Shown: positions 24,157 through 33,737, numbered from the stretch's first letter. The stretch is DNA of 64,000 nt from Thalassococcus profundi (GCF_003344785.1 NZ_QPMK01000008.1:75440-139439); one strand, 5' to 3'. Program-made: numbers and translations. The notes: generated by a model from the sequence alone, not told the origin.

Positions 24157-25671
24157 ATGACTTACCTCCCGCATGGAAAACATTTGATCGCCGGGGCATG
24201 GACGGGTTCGGACGATACCTTCGCCTCTCAGCCCGTCACGGGCGATCGGCTGACCGTGTCATCGGGTGGCGCGACCGAAGTCGACCGGGCCTGCCAGGCG
24301 GCCGAAGACGCGTTTCTCACCTACGGGTGGACCACGCGCGAGGCGCGGGCCGTCTTTCTTGAAACGATCGCCGAAGAGATCGACGCACGCGGCGACGACA
24401 TCACGCGGCTTGGCAGCGCCGAGACCGGATTGCCCGAGGCGCGCCTGCAAGGCGAACGCGGTCGCACCACCGGTCAGCTGCGCATGTTCGCGGATCACAT
24501 CCGGAAAGGCGATTACCTCGATCGCCGCCACGATGAAGCGCTGCCCGACCGCCAGCCGTTGCCGCGCCCCGACCTCAAGATGGTGCAGCGGCCCATCGGG
24601 CCGGTCGCCGTCTTCGGCGCATCGAACTTCCCTCTGGCCTTTTCGACCGCCGGAGGTGACACGGCCGCGGCGCTCGCCGCGGGCTGCCCGGTCGTGGTCA
24701 AGGGCCATCCGGCGCATCCCGCCACGGGCGAGATCGTCGCTGACGCCATCGCGGCCGCAATTGCGCGCACCGGCATGCCGTCGGGCACCTTCTCTCTGAT
24801 CCAGGGGACGTCACACGAACTCGGCGGCGCGCTTGTGCGGCACCCGCTAATCCGGGCCGTGGGCTTTACCGGATCGCTTGGCGCGGGACGCGCGCTGTTC
24901 GACCTTTGCGCGGCGCGGCCCGAACCGATCCCGTTCTTCGGAGAGCTCGGCTCGATCAACCCTGTCTTTGTCATGCCCGAGGCGCTGGCCCAACGTGGCG
25001 CCGAGCTGGGGACTGCCTGGGCGGGTTCGCTGACAATGGGCGTGGGGCAGTTCTGCACCAATCCCGGCGTCGTGGTCATTCCGGAAGGTGAGGCCGTCAC
25101 GACATTTACCGAGGCCGCGGCCAAAGCCCTCGCAGACGTCGGAGAGAGCGTGATGCTGACAGAGGGCATCGCGGAAGCTTATCGCCGCGGCGTGGCCGAG
25201 GTGGCTGGCAAAGATGGCGTTCAGGAACTGCTGCGCGGCACGTGCGACCGCCGCAAAGCCGCGCCCGCAATCTACAAGGTCAGCGCCGAGGACTGGTTGG
25301 CGAACGAGGCGCTTTCCGAAGAGGTGTTCGGACCGTTCGGCATCGTCGTCACGACCTCGGGACCCGAGCAGATGCTCGAGGTCGCGCGAAACCTCAAGGG
25401 TCAGTTGACCGTGACGCTGCAGATGGACGATGCCGATATGGAGGTCGCGAAGCCTTTCGTCCCCGTTTTGGAACGCAAAGCGGGCCGCGTGCTGGTCAAC
25501 GGATTTCCGACCGGGGTCGAGGTCGCCGATGCCATGGTGCATGGCGGACCATACCCGGCCTCCACGAACTTCGGCGCGACCTCCGTCGGCACTATGGCAA
25601 TCCGCCGCTTTCTGCGTCCCGTGTGTTACCAGAATATGCCGAACCAGCTGTTGTTGAAGGACCTTGTCTAA
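24157..25671 (+). CDS. Aldehyde dehydrogenase, alpha-ketoglutaric semialdehyde type
   Basis: The 504-residue protein starts at ATG 24157, 6 bases after GAGGAG. The catalytic Cys300 is in GQFCTNPG and the general base Glu263 in FFGELGSINP; FTGS and the cofactor-binding KGHPAHP segment (of the NADP-preferring branch) are present. This is the branch that includes 2,5-dioxovalerate dehydrogenases. Reaction: alpha-ketoglutaric semialdehyde plus NAD(P) to 2-oxoglutarate, which enters the TCA cycle. It is the last gene of the operon and follows the RraA-like gene by 10 bp. Confidence 0.9.
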   Translation: MTYLPHGKHLIAGAWTGSDDTFASQPVTGDRLTVSSGGATEVDRACQAAEDAFLTYGWTTREARAVFLETIAEEIDARGDDITRLGSAETGLPEARLQGERGRTTGQLRMFADHIRKGDYLDRRHDEALPDRQPLPRPDLKMVQRPIGPVAVFGASNFPLAFSTAGGDTAAALAAGCPVVVKGHPAHPATGEIVADAIAAAIARTGMPSGTFSLIQGTSHELGGALVRHPLIRAVGFTGSLGAGRALFDLCAARPEPIPFFGELGSINPVFVMPEALAQRGAELGTAWAGSLTMGVGQFCTNPGVVVIPEGEAVTTFTEAAAKALADVGESVMLTEGIAEAYRRGVAEVAGKDGVQELLRGTCDRRKAAPAIYKVSAEDWLANEALSEEVFGPFGIVVTTSGPEQMLEVARNLKGQLTVTLQMDDADMEVAKPFVPVLERKAGRVLVNGFPTGVEVADAMVHGGPYPASTNFGATSVGTMAIRRFLRPVCYQNMPNQLLLKDLV

Positions 25672-25775
25672 ACGCCATGGTGTTCGGCAGGGCGGTTGTG
25701 ATGTGAAACGCGGGAGCTTCCCGGGCAAGCATACTCGAAGGTCTTGCTGCCCGGAGCGCGTCGTCTCCGATTACG

Positions 25776-26204
25776 TCACCCCCCGAACGCCTCCCTAAAC
25801 ATGGCCTCCAGCGCAGCATCCCGGATGTCCATCAACTGTTCCAGCATCTCCAGATAGGCGCGGCGCTCGGATCGACACAGGCGCTTGAAGCGTTCAACCA
25901 CGGGCTGCAGTCCCTTCATGTAGATCTGCGCTCGGGAAAGGCTTGGGTCGTGCCTGACATCCCAGAGAGCTCCAAGTCTCCGGCAAAACTCCATCATCGC
26001 GGCGCGCGTCAGCAGGTGTGGGTCGATCCCGGTGGCCCTGGAAAAGGCAGGGATCCGCTCTACCGGCATGCGCATTTCGCCGGACTTGAGCATGGAGACC
26101 ACGTTCGGGCGCTCGAAGCCGATCTCGTTGGCGATCTCGCGCTGGGTCTTGCCGCTGGTATCGATGGCTTCTGCGATCAGGCGGGCGGTGGGGCCGTCGG
26201 TCAT
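25776..26204 (-). CDS. XRE/Cro-type helix-turn-helix protein
   Basis: The 142-residue protein starts at ATG 26204 with AGAGG 6 bases upstream; a nearer copy at 50453 confirms this start. Residues 5-60 form a lambda-repressor-type DNA-binding domain (GKTQREIANEIGFERPNVV; SMLKSGEMRMP). The C-terminal part is helical with no known domain; it contains a short region RLCRSERRAYLEMLEQL. It is preceded by the 148-bp dispersed block (26217-26364). A truncated near-copy sits at 50323-50453. The target is unknown; the gene and the block may form one unit. Confidence 0.8.
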   Translation of the reverse strand: MTDGPTARLIAEAIDTSGKTQREIANEIGFERPNVVSMLKSGEMRMPVERIPAFSRATGIDPHLLTRAAMMEFCRRLGALWDVRHDPSLSRAQIYMKGLQPVVERFKRLCRSERRAYLEMLEQLMDIRDAALEAMFREAFGG

Positions 26205-26216
26205 GTCGTACCTCTT

Positions 26217-26364
26217 CATCTTGTTGCTTGTGCAGTGATGATAGAAGGAGGGCAGGGGTCCTTGATCGGACCTGGGGCTGCGGACGACAAGTCCTAGCGA
26301 GGACGGACGTTGCTTCCGGGGGCATGTAGGGTGCGGGCCGTAGGGTCAGCGTCGATCCTTGGAG
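26217..26364. repeat. Dispersed conserved block, copy B
   Basis: These 148 bp align without gaps to copies A (17472) and C (50466), with roughly four in five bases shared. It lies immediately upstream of the XRE-type gene on the minus strand and holds TATCAT, a possible -10 element for it. The remaining 216 bp up to the LacI gene show no recognisable feature. Confidence 0.85.
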
Positions 26365-26580
26365 CCCGCGTTTGTGGGCACCTTCTGCCTTCGTCTGCCT
26401 CGGCCCGTTATCTATGCCGGCATCTTCAGAGACGTGCCGGGAAAGCTGTAGGTTTTCAGCTGAAAAGAAGGCTGCCATGCAACAGCAAACCTCTGAGGTT
26501 CGTCACGGCCTCATCGCTCGAATTGGTACTTTCCAGAGCTTGGCGGCTTTCCAACGCTTTAAAAATCAGTGTCGACCTGC

Positions 26581-27606
26581 TCACTTGCCCGATCGCACGG
26601 GTCTGAAGATACACGGAACAAGCACGGGATCCGTTGACTTCGCGTCGATCTCGATCAGATCGAAAGTCTTGTCCAGCATTGTTTCGAAATCTTGCTGCAT
26701 CATGCCGACGTTCCCGGGCAGGAATTCTCCGAACGGATCCCAGTCGAAACATCCGAAGCGGATCAGGTTCGACTTTGCCGGCGCCTGATTCCGATACCAA
26801 CGCATCGCCCCTTCGAGCGAGATCGTCGAATTGATGAACAGTCCGGCCGGTCCCATGATTTTGCATGACATCAGGGCGTTCTCTGAATTTTCCGCGGAAT
26901 ACCCCAGCGCCAGAACCGTCGCCTTCTCCGGATCGATCCCACGGCTTTTCTGCGCATCGATGAAGCCGCGCAGGCGTTCTGCCGTGTTGTGATCGCTGAG
27001 CCGTCCGCCAACGAAGGTCAGCGGCCCCTGCCAGTCGAGATCCTCCTGGCACCTGTCCAGCAACACGCGGGTAAGTTCCATGGCACCCGCATAGTTGTCT
27101 GAGATCACCGAAGGCGCACCTGCGCCGGGCAGGTCGAGGTTGATTGACCGGACCCCGGCCGCCTGGCAGATCTGTGTAATGCGCTCGGGGTCGGTGGCAC
27201 CCGTCGCGATCAGAGTTTCGACCTGGTAGGAAATCAGCTCTTTCGCGGCCTCGACCTCCAGCGCCGGGTCACGCTGGGTGCAGGTGACGACTGGGAACAG
27301 ACCTTGCGCACGGGCGCGAGCCTCGAAATGTTCTGCGATGGCGCCGAAGTAGCGGTTGTCGTATTTCGGGATGATCATGCCGATGATGTTCGACCGCGCC
27401 CGTCGGAGGACGCTGGCCTGGATATTCGTCGTGTATCCCCGCTCTTCTGCGATCCGCGAGATCCGGTCGGCCAGCTTCACGCTGATTCGACGTTTTTTCC
27501 ACGTGCCGTTGAGAACAGAACTGACGGCGCTGGGCGATGTGCCCGCGAGGGTGGCGATGTCGTAAATCGTTGGCCGCTTTGAGACTTCGCCGCTGTCGTC
27601 TGCCAC
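26581..27606 (-). CDS. LacI-family transcriptional regulator
   Basis: The GTG at 27606 gives 341 residues, the usual LacI length, with GAGG 8 bases upstream. An ATG at 27714 would add 36 residues but would run through two operator-like palindromes. The HTH begins TIYDIATLAGTSPSAVSSVL; the hinge and periplasmic-binding-type core follow (ARSNIIGMIIPKYDN; NLIRFGCFDWDPFGEF). It is divergent from the sugar ABC/ribitol operon. Tandem operator sites sit between the two, so it probably represses that operon until ribitol or ribulose binds. The ligand is inferred. Confidence 0.9.
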   Translation of the reverse strand: MADDSGEVSKRPTIYDIATLAGTSPSAVSSVLNGTWKKRRISVKLADRISRIAEERGYTTNIQASVLRRARSNIIGMIIPKYDNRYFGAIAEHFEARARAQGLFPVVTCTQRDPALEVEAAKELISYQVETLIATGATDPERITQICQAAGVRSINLDLPGAGAPSVISDNYAGAMELTRVLLDRCQEDLDWQGPLTFVGGRLSDHNTAERLRGFIDAQKSRGIDPEKATVLALGYSAENSENALMSCKIMGPAGLFINSTISLEGAMRWYRNQAPAKSNLIRFGCFDWDPFGEFLPGNVGMMQQDFETMLDKTFDLIEIDAKSTDPVLVPCIFRPVRSGK

Positions 27607-27673
27607 CGTCAGTGCCTCGCTCTGCTGTCCGTCATCGAAAGTCTTGACAGGAAAATCCGTCGCTGACAATGTT

Positions 27674-27713
27674 TGCTCAATCGATTGTGCAAACTTGCGC
27701 AATCGATCGTGCA
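27674..27713. promoter_or_regulatory. Tandem LacI-type operators
   Basis: Two 18-bp sites share a central CG: TGCTCAATCGATTGTGCA (27674-27691) and TGCGCAATCGATCGTGCA (27696-27713). The first has near-perfect dyad symmetry and the second 6 of 8 pairs. Their centres are 22 bp apart, two helical turns, so both face the same side of the DNA. They match the layout of LacI-family binding sites and lie 131 bp before the binding-protein gene. Confidence 0.65.
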
Positions 27714-27843
27714 TGTGAAAGTCGCGCTTGGAGGAGGGCGGCGGGCAGATCCGTGATCCGAACCGGGCAGGGCGCGCCGGCATCAGAGTTGCGCCTGGCC
27801 CGACGTCGACTTTCAACGCATCAACAATGTGGAGGAAAAACGC

Positions 27844-28893
27844 ATGACCAAGACAAATCTTATGGCCGCTGCATCCGCGATGGGCCTCGGCTGCTTCGCA
27901 GTGCCTGCTTTCGCGCAGGACGCGGCAACTGTCGCCTTCCTGATGCCCGACCAGGCATCGACCCGGTACGAGGAACACGACTGGCCCGGCTTCCAGGCCG
28001 CCATGGGCGAGCTTTGCCCCGACTGCACCCTGATCTATCAGAACGGCAATGCCGACGTTGCGCTGCAGCAGCAACAGTTCAATTCGGTGATCGCGCAGGG
28101 CGCGTCGATCATCGTGCTGGATCCGGTGGATTCCTCCGCGGCGGCGGCGCTGGTGCAGATCGCGCAGTCGCAGGACGTCAAGGTCATCGCATACGACCGC
28201 CCCGTTCCGGACGTCCCGGCGGATTACTACGTGTCGTTCGACAACGAGGGCATCGGCTATGCCATCGCCCAGTCGCTGGTCGAGCATCTGCAGGCTGAGG
28301 GCGTTCCGGAAGGCTCCGGCGTGCTGCAGATCAACGGCTCACCGACCGATGCCGCAGCCGGTCTCATCCGGGATGGCATCGACCAGTCGCTGGACGCTTC
28401 CCAATACGAGACCCTGTCGGAATTCGACACGCCAGACTGGGCCCCGCCGCGAGCTCAGGAATGGGCGGCGGGCCAGATCACCCGGTTCGGAGATCAGATC
28501 ACAGGCATCGTCGCCGCCAACGACGGCACCGCCGGCGGCGCCATCGCCGCACTGAAGGCCGCGGGCGTAGAGCCGATCCCGCCGGTGACAGGCAACGACG
28601 CCACCATCGCGGCGCTTCAGCGCATCATCGCGGGCGACCAGTACAACACGATCTCGAAGCCGTCGGAAATCGTGGCGAAAGCCGCGGCAGAAGTCGCAGC
28701 GACTTTCCTCAAGGGCGAAACCCCGGAGGCCAAGACCACGCTCTACGACACGCCCTCCGAGCTTTTCGTCCCTGCGGTCGTGACTCGCGACAACATCAAG
28801 GCGGAAATCTTCGACACCGGGATCCAGACCACGGACGAGGTCTGCACGTCCGAATATGTCGACGCCTGCCGTGAACTCGGGCTCATCGACTGA
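27844..28893 (+). CDS. Sugar/polyol ABC transporter substrate-binding protein
   Basis: The 349-residue protein starts at ATG 27844 after GGAGGAAAAACGC. A signal peptide ends near AFAQ (about residue 24). The fold is that of the ribose/xylose-binding family (DxxDSSAAAALVQIAQ; IAYDRPVP; GIVAANDGTAGGAIAAL). It has paired cysteines in GELCPDCTL and VCTSEYVDAC that may form disulfides in the periplasm. The following genes for one ATPase, one permease, a ribitol dehydrogenase and a pentulose kinase indicate a pentitol or pentose ligand, most likely ribitol. Confidence 0.9.
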   Translation: MTKTNLMAAASAMGLGCFAVPAFAQDAATVAFLMPDQASTRYEEHDWPGFQAAMGELCPDCTLIYQNGNADVALQQQQFNSVIAQGASIIVLDPVDSSAAAALVQIAQSQDVKVIAYDRPVPDVPADYYVSFDNEGIGYAIAQSLVEHLQAEGVPEGSGVLQINGSPTDAAAGLIRDGIDQSLDASQYETLSEFDTPDWAPPRAQEWAAGQITRFGDQITGIVAANDGTAGGAIAALKAAGVEPIPPVTGNDATIAALQRIIAGDQYNTISKPSEIVAKAAAEVAATFLKGETPEAKTTLYDTPSELFVPAVVTRDNIKAEIFDTGIQTTDEVCTSEYVDACRELGLID

Positions 28894-28900
28894 CGAGGAT

Positions 28901-28928
28901 CGGCGCGGCGACCTCGATCGCCGCGCCG
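28901..28928 (+). promoter_or_regulatory. GC-rich hairpin after the ABC binding-protein gene
   Basis: CGGCGCGGCGA and TCGCCGCGCCG form an 11-bp perfect stem with a 6-base loop, 7 bases after the stop codon. No T-tract follows. It is placed so as to stabilise the binding-protein message above that of the ATPase and permease. Confidence 0.6.
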
Positions 28929-28956
28929 AAACGCCTTTGGGAGGAGGATTTCAGGA

Positions 28957-29757
28957 ATGAACCGGGCCAGTCAGAGCCGCGATAACGGAGAGCTCATTCT
29001 CCGGCTGCGCGGCATTTCCAAGCAATTCGGTGCGGTGACCGCGCTGGAAGATATCCAGCTCGACGTGCACGCGGGCGAAGTCGTGGCGCTTGTCGGGGAC
29101 AACGGTGCGGGCAAGTCCACGCTGGTCAAGACGCTGGCCGGGGTACACCAGCCCACCGCAGGAGCCATCGAGTATCTCGGCAAACCGGTCACGCTCGACA
29201 CGCCGGGCAAGGCGCTCGAGATGGGCATCGCCACGGTGTTCCAGGATCTGTCGCTCTGCGAAAACCTCGACGTGGTGGCCAACCTGTTCCTCGGTCACGA
29301 GTTGAACCCCTGGCGCCTGGACGAAGTGCAGATGGAGGTCCGCGCCTGGACGCTGCTGCAGGAACTCGCCGCCCGCATCCCGTCGGTCCGCGAACCCATC
29401 GCCTCGCTTTCGGGCGGACAGCGGCAGACGGTTGCCATCGCGCGTTCACTGCTGCTTGACCCGCAGATCATCATGCTGGACGAACCGACCGCGGCGCTGG
29501 GTGTCGCGCAGACGGCCGAGGTGCTCAACCTGATCGAACGGGTGCGTGAGCGCGGTCACGGCGTGATCCTGATCTCGCACAACATGGAAGACGTCCGCGC
29601 CGTCGCCGACCGCATCGTCGTGCTGCGCCTTGGCCGCAACAACGGCGTCTTCACGCCGGAAAACACCCATGAGGAACTCGTCGCCGCAATCACCGGCGCC
29701 ACCGAGAATTCGGTATCGCGCCGCTCCGCGCGCAAGCTCGAAACGCAGGGGGAATGA
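28957..29757 (+). CDS. Sugar ABC transporter ATP-binding protein (single domain)
   Basis: The 266-residue protein has Walker A GDNGAGKST, the signature LSGGQRQTV and Walker B IIMLDEPTAAL. Ribose/xylose-type systems often use a fused ATPase of about 500 residues; this one has a single nucleotide-binding domain, as in FrcA-type transporters, so it should act as a homodimer. GGGAGGAGG precedes the ATG. The stop is one base before the permease start. Confidence 0.92.
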   Translation: MNRASQSRDNGELILRLRGISKQFGAVTALEDIQLDVHAGEVVALVGDNGAGKSTLVKTLAGVHQPTAGAIEYLGKPVTLDTPGKALEMGIATVFQDLSLCENLDVVANLFLGHELNPWRLDEVQMEVRAWTLLQELAARIPSVREPIASLSGGQRQTVAIARSLLLDPQIIMLDEPTAALGVAQTAEVLNLIERVRERGHGVILISHNMEDVRAVADRIVVLRLGRNNGVFTPENTHEELVAAITGATENSVSRRSARKLETQGE

Positions 29758-29758
29758 C

Positions 29759-31009
29759 ATGACCCAAGACACCAAATCCCCCACCGCCCAGTTGGACAGA
29801 GCCGACACGCGCGTCCGTCACGACGAAGGCATCACGGGCGAGATCCGCGCTTTCATCGACCGGGTGCGGTCGGGCGATCTCGGCATGTTGCCGGTGATCG
29901 TCGGGCTTCTGCTGATTTCCACCGTGTTCAGCACGTTGAACCCGGTCTTCCTCGCGCCCAACAACCTCGTGAACCTGCTCTTCGATGCGGCCGCGGTCGG
30001 CTTCATCTCTCTCGGCGTGGTCTGCGTGCTACTGTTGGGCGAGATCGACCTGTCCATCGGATCGATGAGCGGCCTAGCTTCCGCCGTGATCGGCGTGCTC
30101 TGGGTCAACACCGGCCTGCCGCTGCCGCTGGCCATCGCCGGTGCCTTGCTGGCCGGCGCGTTGACCGGCTTCGTCTACGGCAGCCTGCGCAACCGTTTCG
30201 AGATGCCGAGCTTCGTGGCCACCCTTGCCGGTCTTCTGGCGCTTCTGGGGATGCAGCTTTACATTCTCGGTCCAACCGGGTCGATCAACCTGCCGTTCAC
30301 CTCGGGCCTCGTGCGCTTTGGCCAGATCATGATCATCCCGGCCTGGCTGTCCTATGCTTTGGCACTCGTGCCCGGCGCGATAATCATCTTCGGCGGCCTC
30401 AAGACCATTCAGCAGCGCAGCGCCGCCAACCTGTCGTCGGGTGGAATGACGGTGGTCCTGGTGAAGGCGGCCATCCTGACCGCGGCCCTGCTCTTCATCG
30501 TGTTCTACCTCGAACAGGGGCGCGGCGTGCCGTGGATGTTCGGTGTCTTCGTGCTCTTCGTGGTGATCCTCGACTACGCGCTGACCCGGACGCAATGGGG
30601 CCGGTCGATGTTCGCGGTCGGCGGCAATGCCGAGGCGGCCCGGCGGGCGGGCATCAACGTGCGGCGCATCCGCTTGTCGGCCTTCGTCCTGTGTTCGACC
30701 TTTGCGGCACTCGGTGGCGTGTTCTCTGCCGCGCGGCTTGCCTCGGCCAGCCAGCAGGCGGGCACCGGCGACGTGAATCTCAACGCCATCGCCGCGGCGG
30801 TCATCGGCGGCACGTCGCTTTTCGGCGGACGCGGGTCTGCATGGTCCGCGCTGCTGGGCGTGCTGGTCATCATGGCGATCTCGAATGGCCTGACTTTGCT
30901 CAATCTCAGCTCGTCGCTGCGCTACATGATCACCGGCGCCGTCCTTGCCATCGCCGTCATCGTCGACTCGCTTGCGCGCCGCTCGCGTGCCAGCCACGGC
31001 CGCGCCTGA
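29759..31009 (+). CDS. Sugar ABC transporter permease (RbsC/XylH family)
   Basis: The 416-residue protein starts at ATG 29759 with GGGGGA just upstream; the open frame before it lies in the ATPase gene. It has about ten hydrophobic segments, with a long cytoplasmic N-terminus (about 45 residues). The family motif region is LGEIDLSIGSMSGLASA, and GNAEAARRAGINVRRIR forms the ATPase-contact loop. It would act as a homodimer in the inner membrane. The neighbours argue for ribitol import. Confidence 0.92.
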   Translation: MTQDTKSPTAQLDRADTRVRHDEGITGEIRAFIDRVRSGDLGMLPVIVGLLLISTVFSTLNPVFLAPNNLVNLLFDAAAVGFISLGVVCVLLLGEIDLSIGSMSGLASAVIGVLWVNTGLPLPLAIAGALLAGALTGFVYGSLRNRFEMPSFVATLAGLLALLGMQLYILGPTGSINLPFTSGLVRFGQIMIIPAWLSYALALVPGAIIIFGGLKTIQQRSAANLSSGGMTVVLVKAAILTAALLFIVFYLEQGRGVPWMFGVFVLFVVILDYALTRTQWGRSMFAVGGNAEAARRAGINVRRIRLSAFVLCSTFAALGGVFSAARLASASQQAGTGDVNLNAIAAAVIGGTSLFGGRGSAWSALLGVLVIMAISNGLTLLNLSSSLRYMITGAVLAIAVIVDSLARRSRASHGRA

Positions 31010-31030
31010 ACCGGAAAGGGAGGAAACCCA

Positions 31031-31759
31031 ATGGCACAATCTCTTGCAGGCAAAACCGCGGCCATCACCGGCGCCGCCTCGGGCATCGGTCTCGAATGTG
31101 CGCGGGCGTTGCTGGAGCAGGGCTGTAACGTGGTTCTGATCGACCGCGCCGAAGACCGGCTGACCGCGCTTTGCGACGAGTTGGGACAGAACGCTCATCC
31201 GCTTGTGCTCGATCTCTTCGACGGGGCGGCGGTGTCGGACATGGTGCCTCGGATCGAGGCGCTGGCCGGCCCTCTGGACATCTTCCACGCCAACGCGGGC
31301 GCCTATGTCGGCGGCCCGGCGGCAGAGGGCGATCCGGACGTCTGGGACAAGGTCCTGACGCTCAACATCAACGCCGCCTTCCGCTGCGTGCGGGCCGTTC
31401 TGCCCGGGATGATCGAACGAAAGTCCGGCGACGTGATCTTCACCAGCTCGGTCGCGGGCGTCACACCCGTCGTATGGGAGCCGATCTACACCGCTTCCAA
31501 ATATGCGGTGCAAGCGTTCCTGCACGCGACGCGGCGGCAGGTCAGCGAACACGGCATCCGCATGGGCGCCGTTCTTCCCGGCCCCGTGGTGACCGCGCTC
31601 CTCGACGACTGGCCCAAGGCCAAGATGGAAGAGGCGCTGGCCAACGGGTCGCTCATGCAGCCACGCGAGGTTGCCGAGGCCGTCGTCTTCATGCTGACCC
31701 GGCCGCCCGGCGTCGTGATCCGGGATCTCGTGATCCTGCCCAACAGCGTCGATCTGTGA
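31031..31759 (+). CDS. rbtD: Ribitol 2-dehydrogenase-like SDR
   Basis: The 242-residue classical SDR has the NAD-binding glycine motif [11 protein letters not shown] in [11 protein letters not shown], and the catalytic Ser and YTASK. Long stretches, such as the HANAGAY region, [29 protein letters not shown] and the end ILPNSVDL, agree with what I know of enterobacterial ribitol dehydrogenase. Reaction: ribitol plus NAD to D-ribulose plus NADH. GGGAGG precedes the ATG. It sits directly between the ABC transporter and a pentulose kinase, completing import, oxidation and phosphorylation. Confidence 0.85.
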   Translation: MAQSLAGKTAAITGAASGIGLECARALLEQGCNVVLIDRAEDRLTALCDELGQNAHPLVLDLFDGAAVSDMVPRIEALAGPLDIFHANAGAYVGGPAAEGDPDVWDKVLTLNINAAFRCVRAVLPGMIERKSGDVIFTSSVAGVTPVVWEPIYTASKYAVQAFLHATRRQVSEHGIRMGAVLPGPVVTALLDDWPKAKMEEALANGSLMQPREVAEAVVFMLTRPPGVVIRDLVILPNSVDL

Positions 31760-31786
31760 TCGCCACACCGCGACAGGAGGAACGAC

Positions 31787-33421
31787 ATGACCGAAAAGGC
31801 TGAAGGTTATCTCATCGGGATCGACGTGGGCACCGGCAGCGCCCGTGCCGGGGTGTTCACCGCAACGGGCCGGATGGTTGGTACGGACAAATGCGCCATC
31901 GCGATCCACCGCGAAGGTGGCGTGATCGTGGAGCAGTCTGGCGAAGACATCTGGCAAGCAGTCGTCCGGGCCGTACGCGGCGCGGTGGCGGACGCCGGGG
32001 TTGCGCCTGAGCAGGTCCGCGGCATCGGGGTCGACGCGACCTGTTCGCTGGTCGTGCTCGGCGCGGACAGGGAGCCGCTCCCGGTTGGGGACCCGTCTCA
32101 TCCGGAGCGCAATGTCATCGTCTGGATGGACCATCGCGCCGTGGATCAGGCGGAGCGCATCAACACCATCGGTCACCGCGTGCTCGACTACGTCGGGGGC
32201 CGCATCTCGCCCGAGATGGAAACCCCCAAGCTTCTGTGGCTCAAGGAGAACCGGCCTGACGTATACGCCCGGGCCTGGCAGTTCATGGACCTGACGGACT
32301 TCCTGACATGGCGGGCGACCGGCGATCTGTCCCGGTCGATCTGCACCGTGACATGTAAGTGGACCTACATGGCACACGAAAGGTCGTGGGACCGAAGCTA
32401 TTTCGAGGCAATCGGCCTGGCTGATCTGGCAGATGACGGATTTCAAAGAATTGGAAAGACGGTCGTCGATCCCGGCGCTACATTGGGAACGGGGCTGACT
32501 GAAGACGCGGCGGATGCGCTCGGACTTCGATCCGGCACGGCTGTCGCTGCCGGGCTGATCGATGCCCATGCCGGCGGCATCGGCTCGGTCGGAGCGCGGG
32601 ACGGTGGCGGTGCGGAAGCCAATCTTGCCTATGTCTTCGGGACATCCTCCTGCACCATGACCACAACGCGTGAACCAGTCTTCGTTCCGGGAGTCTGGGG
32701 GCCGTACTTTTCCGCGATGATACCAGGTATGTGGCTCAATGAAGGCGGACAGTCGGCCGCCGGCGCCGCGATCGATCATTTGATCGAATTCCACCCCATT
32801 TACGCCGAGGCGCATGCGGAAGCATCGCGGGACAATCAATCGCTTCCGGCCTGGCTGGCGCAACGGGCTGAAATGAAGCTCGCCGGGGACCGCAACGTCG
32901 CCCGTTTGGCCGGGGGGCTTTACGTCGTGCCGGAATTCCTGGGTAATCGAGCGCCCTATGCCGATCCGCACACGCGAGCCGTGATCGCGGGCCTGGGCAT
33001 GGAAAGAGACCTCGACAGTCTTCTGGCCCTCTACATAGCTGGACTGTGCGGGATCGGTTACGGCCTGCGCCAGATCCTTCACGCCCAGGCCGAAAAAGGC
33101 GCGAAGGTCGACCGTGTGGTTCTGAGCGGTGGCGCCGGGAAGAGTGACCTCGTGCGACAACTCCTGGCCGACGCGGCCGGGGTCGAACTGTCGATCCCGG
33201 CCGCCGAAGAGCCTGTGCTTCTCGGATCGGCGATTCTTGGCAGCATGGCTGCCGGAATTCACGAGGATATCGAGACCGCGATGGGAGAAATGTCCGCCTT
33301 TGCCAAGGTGTTCCGCCCGCAAGTAGGCGACGTCAGAGCCCTCCATGAAAAACGGTATCAAGTGTTCAAGAAATTCCAGTCCGCCGCTCGCCAAGCCGCA
33401 AAACTTCAGGAGCTTGATTGA
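31787..33421 (+). CDS. FGGY-family pentulose kinase (D-ribulokinase-like)
   Basis: The 544-residue protein has the length of ribulokinase-type FGGY kinases. The N-terminal phosphate motif is [15 protein letters not shown]; the substrate-site region is [16 protein letters not shown]; the ATP-site motif is [19 protein letters not shown] near residues 444-462. It would turn the D-ribulose made by the adjacent ribitol dehydrogenase into D-ribulose 5-phosphate, which enters the pentose phosphate pathway. AGGAGG precedes the ATG. L-ribulose is an alternative substrate from family range; the operon favours D-ribulose. The end of the operon abuts a phosphodiesterase remnant. Confidence 0.9.
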   Translation: MTEKAEGYLIGIDVGTGSARAGVFTATGRMVGTDKCAIAIHREGGVIVEQSGEDIWQAVVRAVRGAVADAGVAPEQVRGIGVDATCSLVVLGADREPLPVGDPSHPERNVIVWMDHRAVDQAERINTIGHRVLDYVGGRISPEMETPKLLWLKENRPDVYARAWQFMDLTDFLTWRATGDLSRSICTVTCKWTYMAHERSWDRSYFEAIGLADLADDGFQRIGKTVVDPGATLGTGLTEDAADALGLRSGTAVAAGLIDAHAGGIGSVGARDGGGAEANLAYVFGTSSCTMTTTREPVFVPGVWGPYFSAMIPGMWLNEGGQSAAGAAIDHLIEFHPIYAEAHAEASRDNQSLPAWLAQRAEMKLAGDRNVARLAGGLYVVPEFLGNRAPYADPHTRAVIAGLGMERDLDSLLALYIAGLCGIGYGLRQILHAQAEKGAKVDRVVLSGGAGKSDLVRQLLADAAGVELSIPAAEEPVLLGSAILGSMAAGIHEDIETAMGEMSAFAKVFRPQVGDVRALHEKRYQVFKKFQSAARQAAKLQELD

Positions 33422-33441
33422 ACCGCCCCGGGTTTACCGGA

Positions 33442-33701
33442 GAGTGAAATTCTCAAGGGATGAGCCCTATGACGAAGAGGCGAAGGCCGCGGGGTTGAAC
33501 ATCATCTCATGGTCGCTCGAGCGCTCTGGCCCTCTCGCGGGGGGCGGCGGCTGGTATTTCCAGTCGGTGAATAACGCGATCGGCAGCGACGGCGACTACC
33601 TGCGCGTGCTCGATGTGCTGGCTCAGGATGTCGGGATCGTCGGCATGTTCTCGGACTGGCCTGCGACGGTGACCTTCTACGCAAATTGCATGGATCTTTG
33701 A
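33442..33701 (+). pseudogene. Remnant of glycerophosphodiester phosphodiesterase
   Basis: One frame holds the C-terminal part of a GDPD-family enzyme: [18 protein letters not shown], then a loop, then [20 protein letters not shown] and a final YANCMDL. The first 250 or so residues, including the catalytic His pair and metal ligands, are missing. Known role of an intact copy: hydrolysis of glycerophosphodiesters to glycerol 3-phosphate. Its place beside phosphonate-type transport genes suggests that it once belonged to the phosphorus section. Confidence 0.75.
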
Positions 33702-33737
33702 CGCAATTCCCTGCGGCGGGCATGGCTTGCCGCGGGA

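Noticed and set aside
26310-26788. Open frames between dispersed block B and the LacI gene
   Set aside because: They overlap the 3' end of the LacI gene on the other strand and have no recognisable features.
30074-33394. 1106-codon antisense frame over the ABC permease, ribitol dehydrogenase and kinase genes
   Set aside because: It crosses three well-supported genes and shows no family features; a shadow of biased third codon positions.
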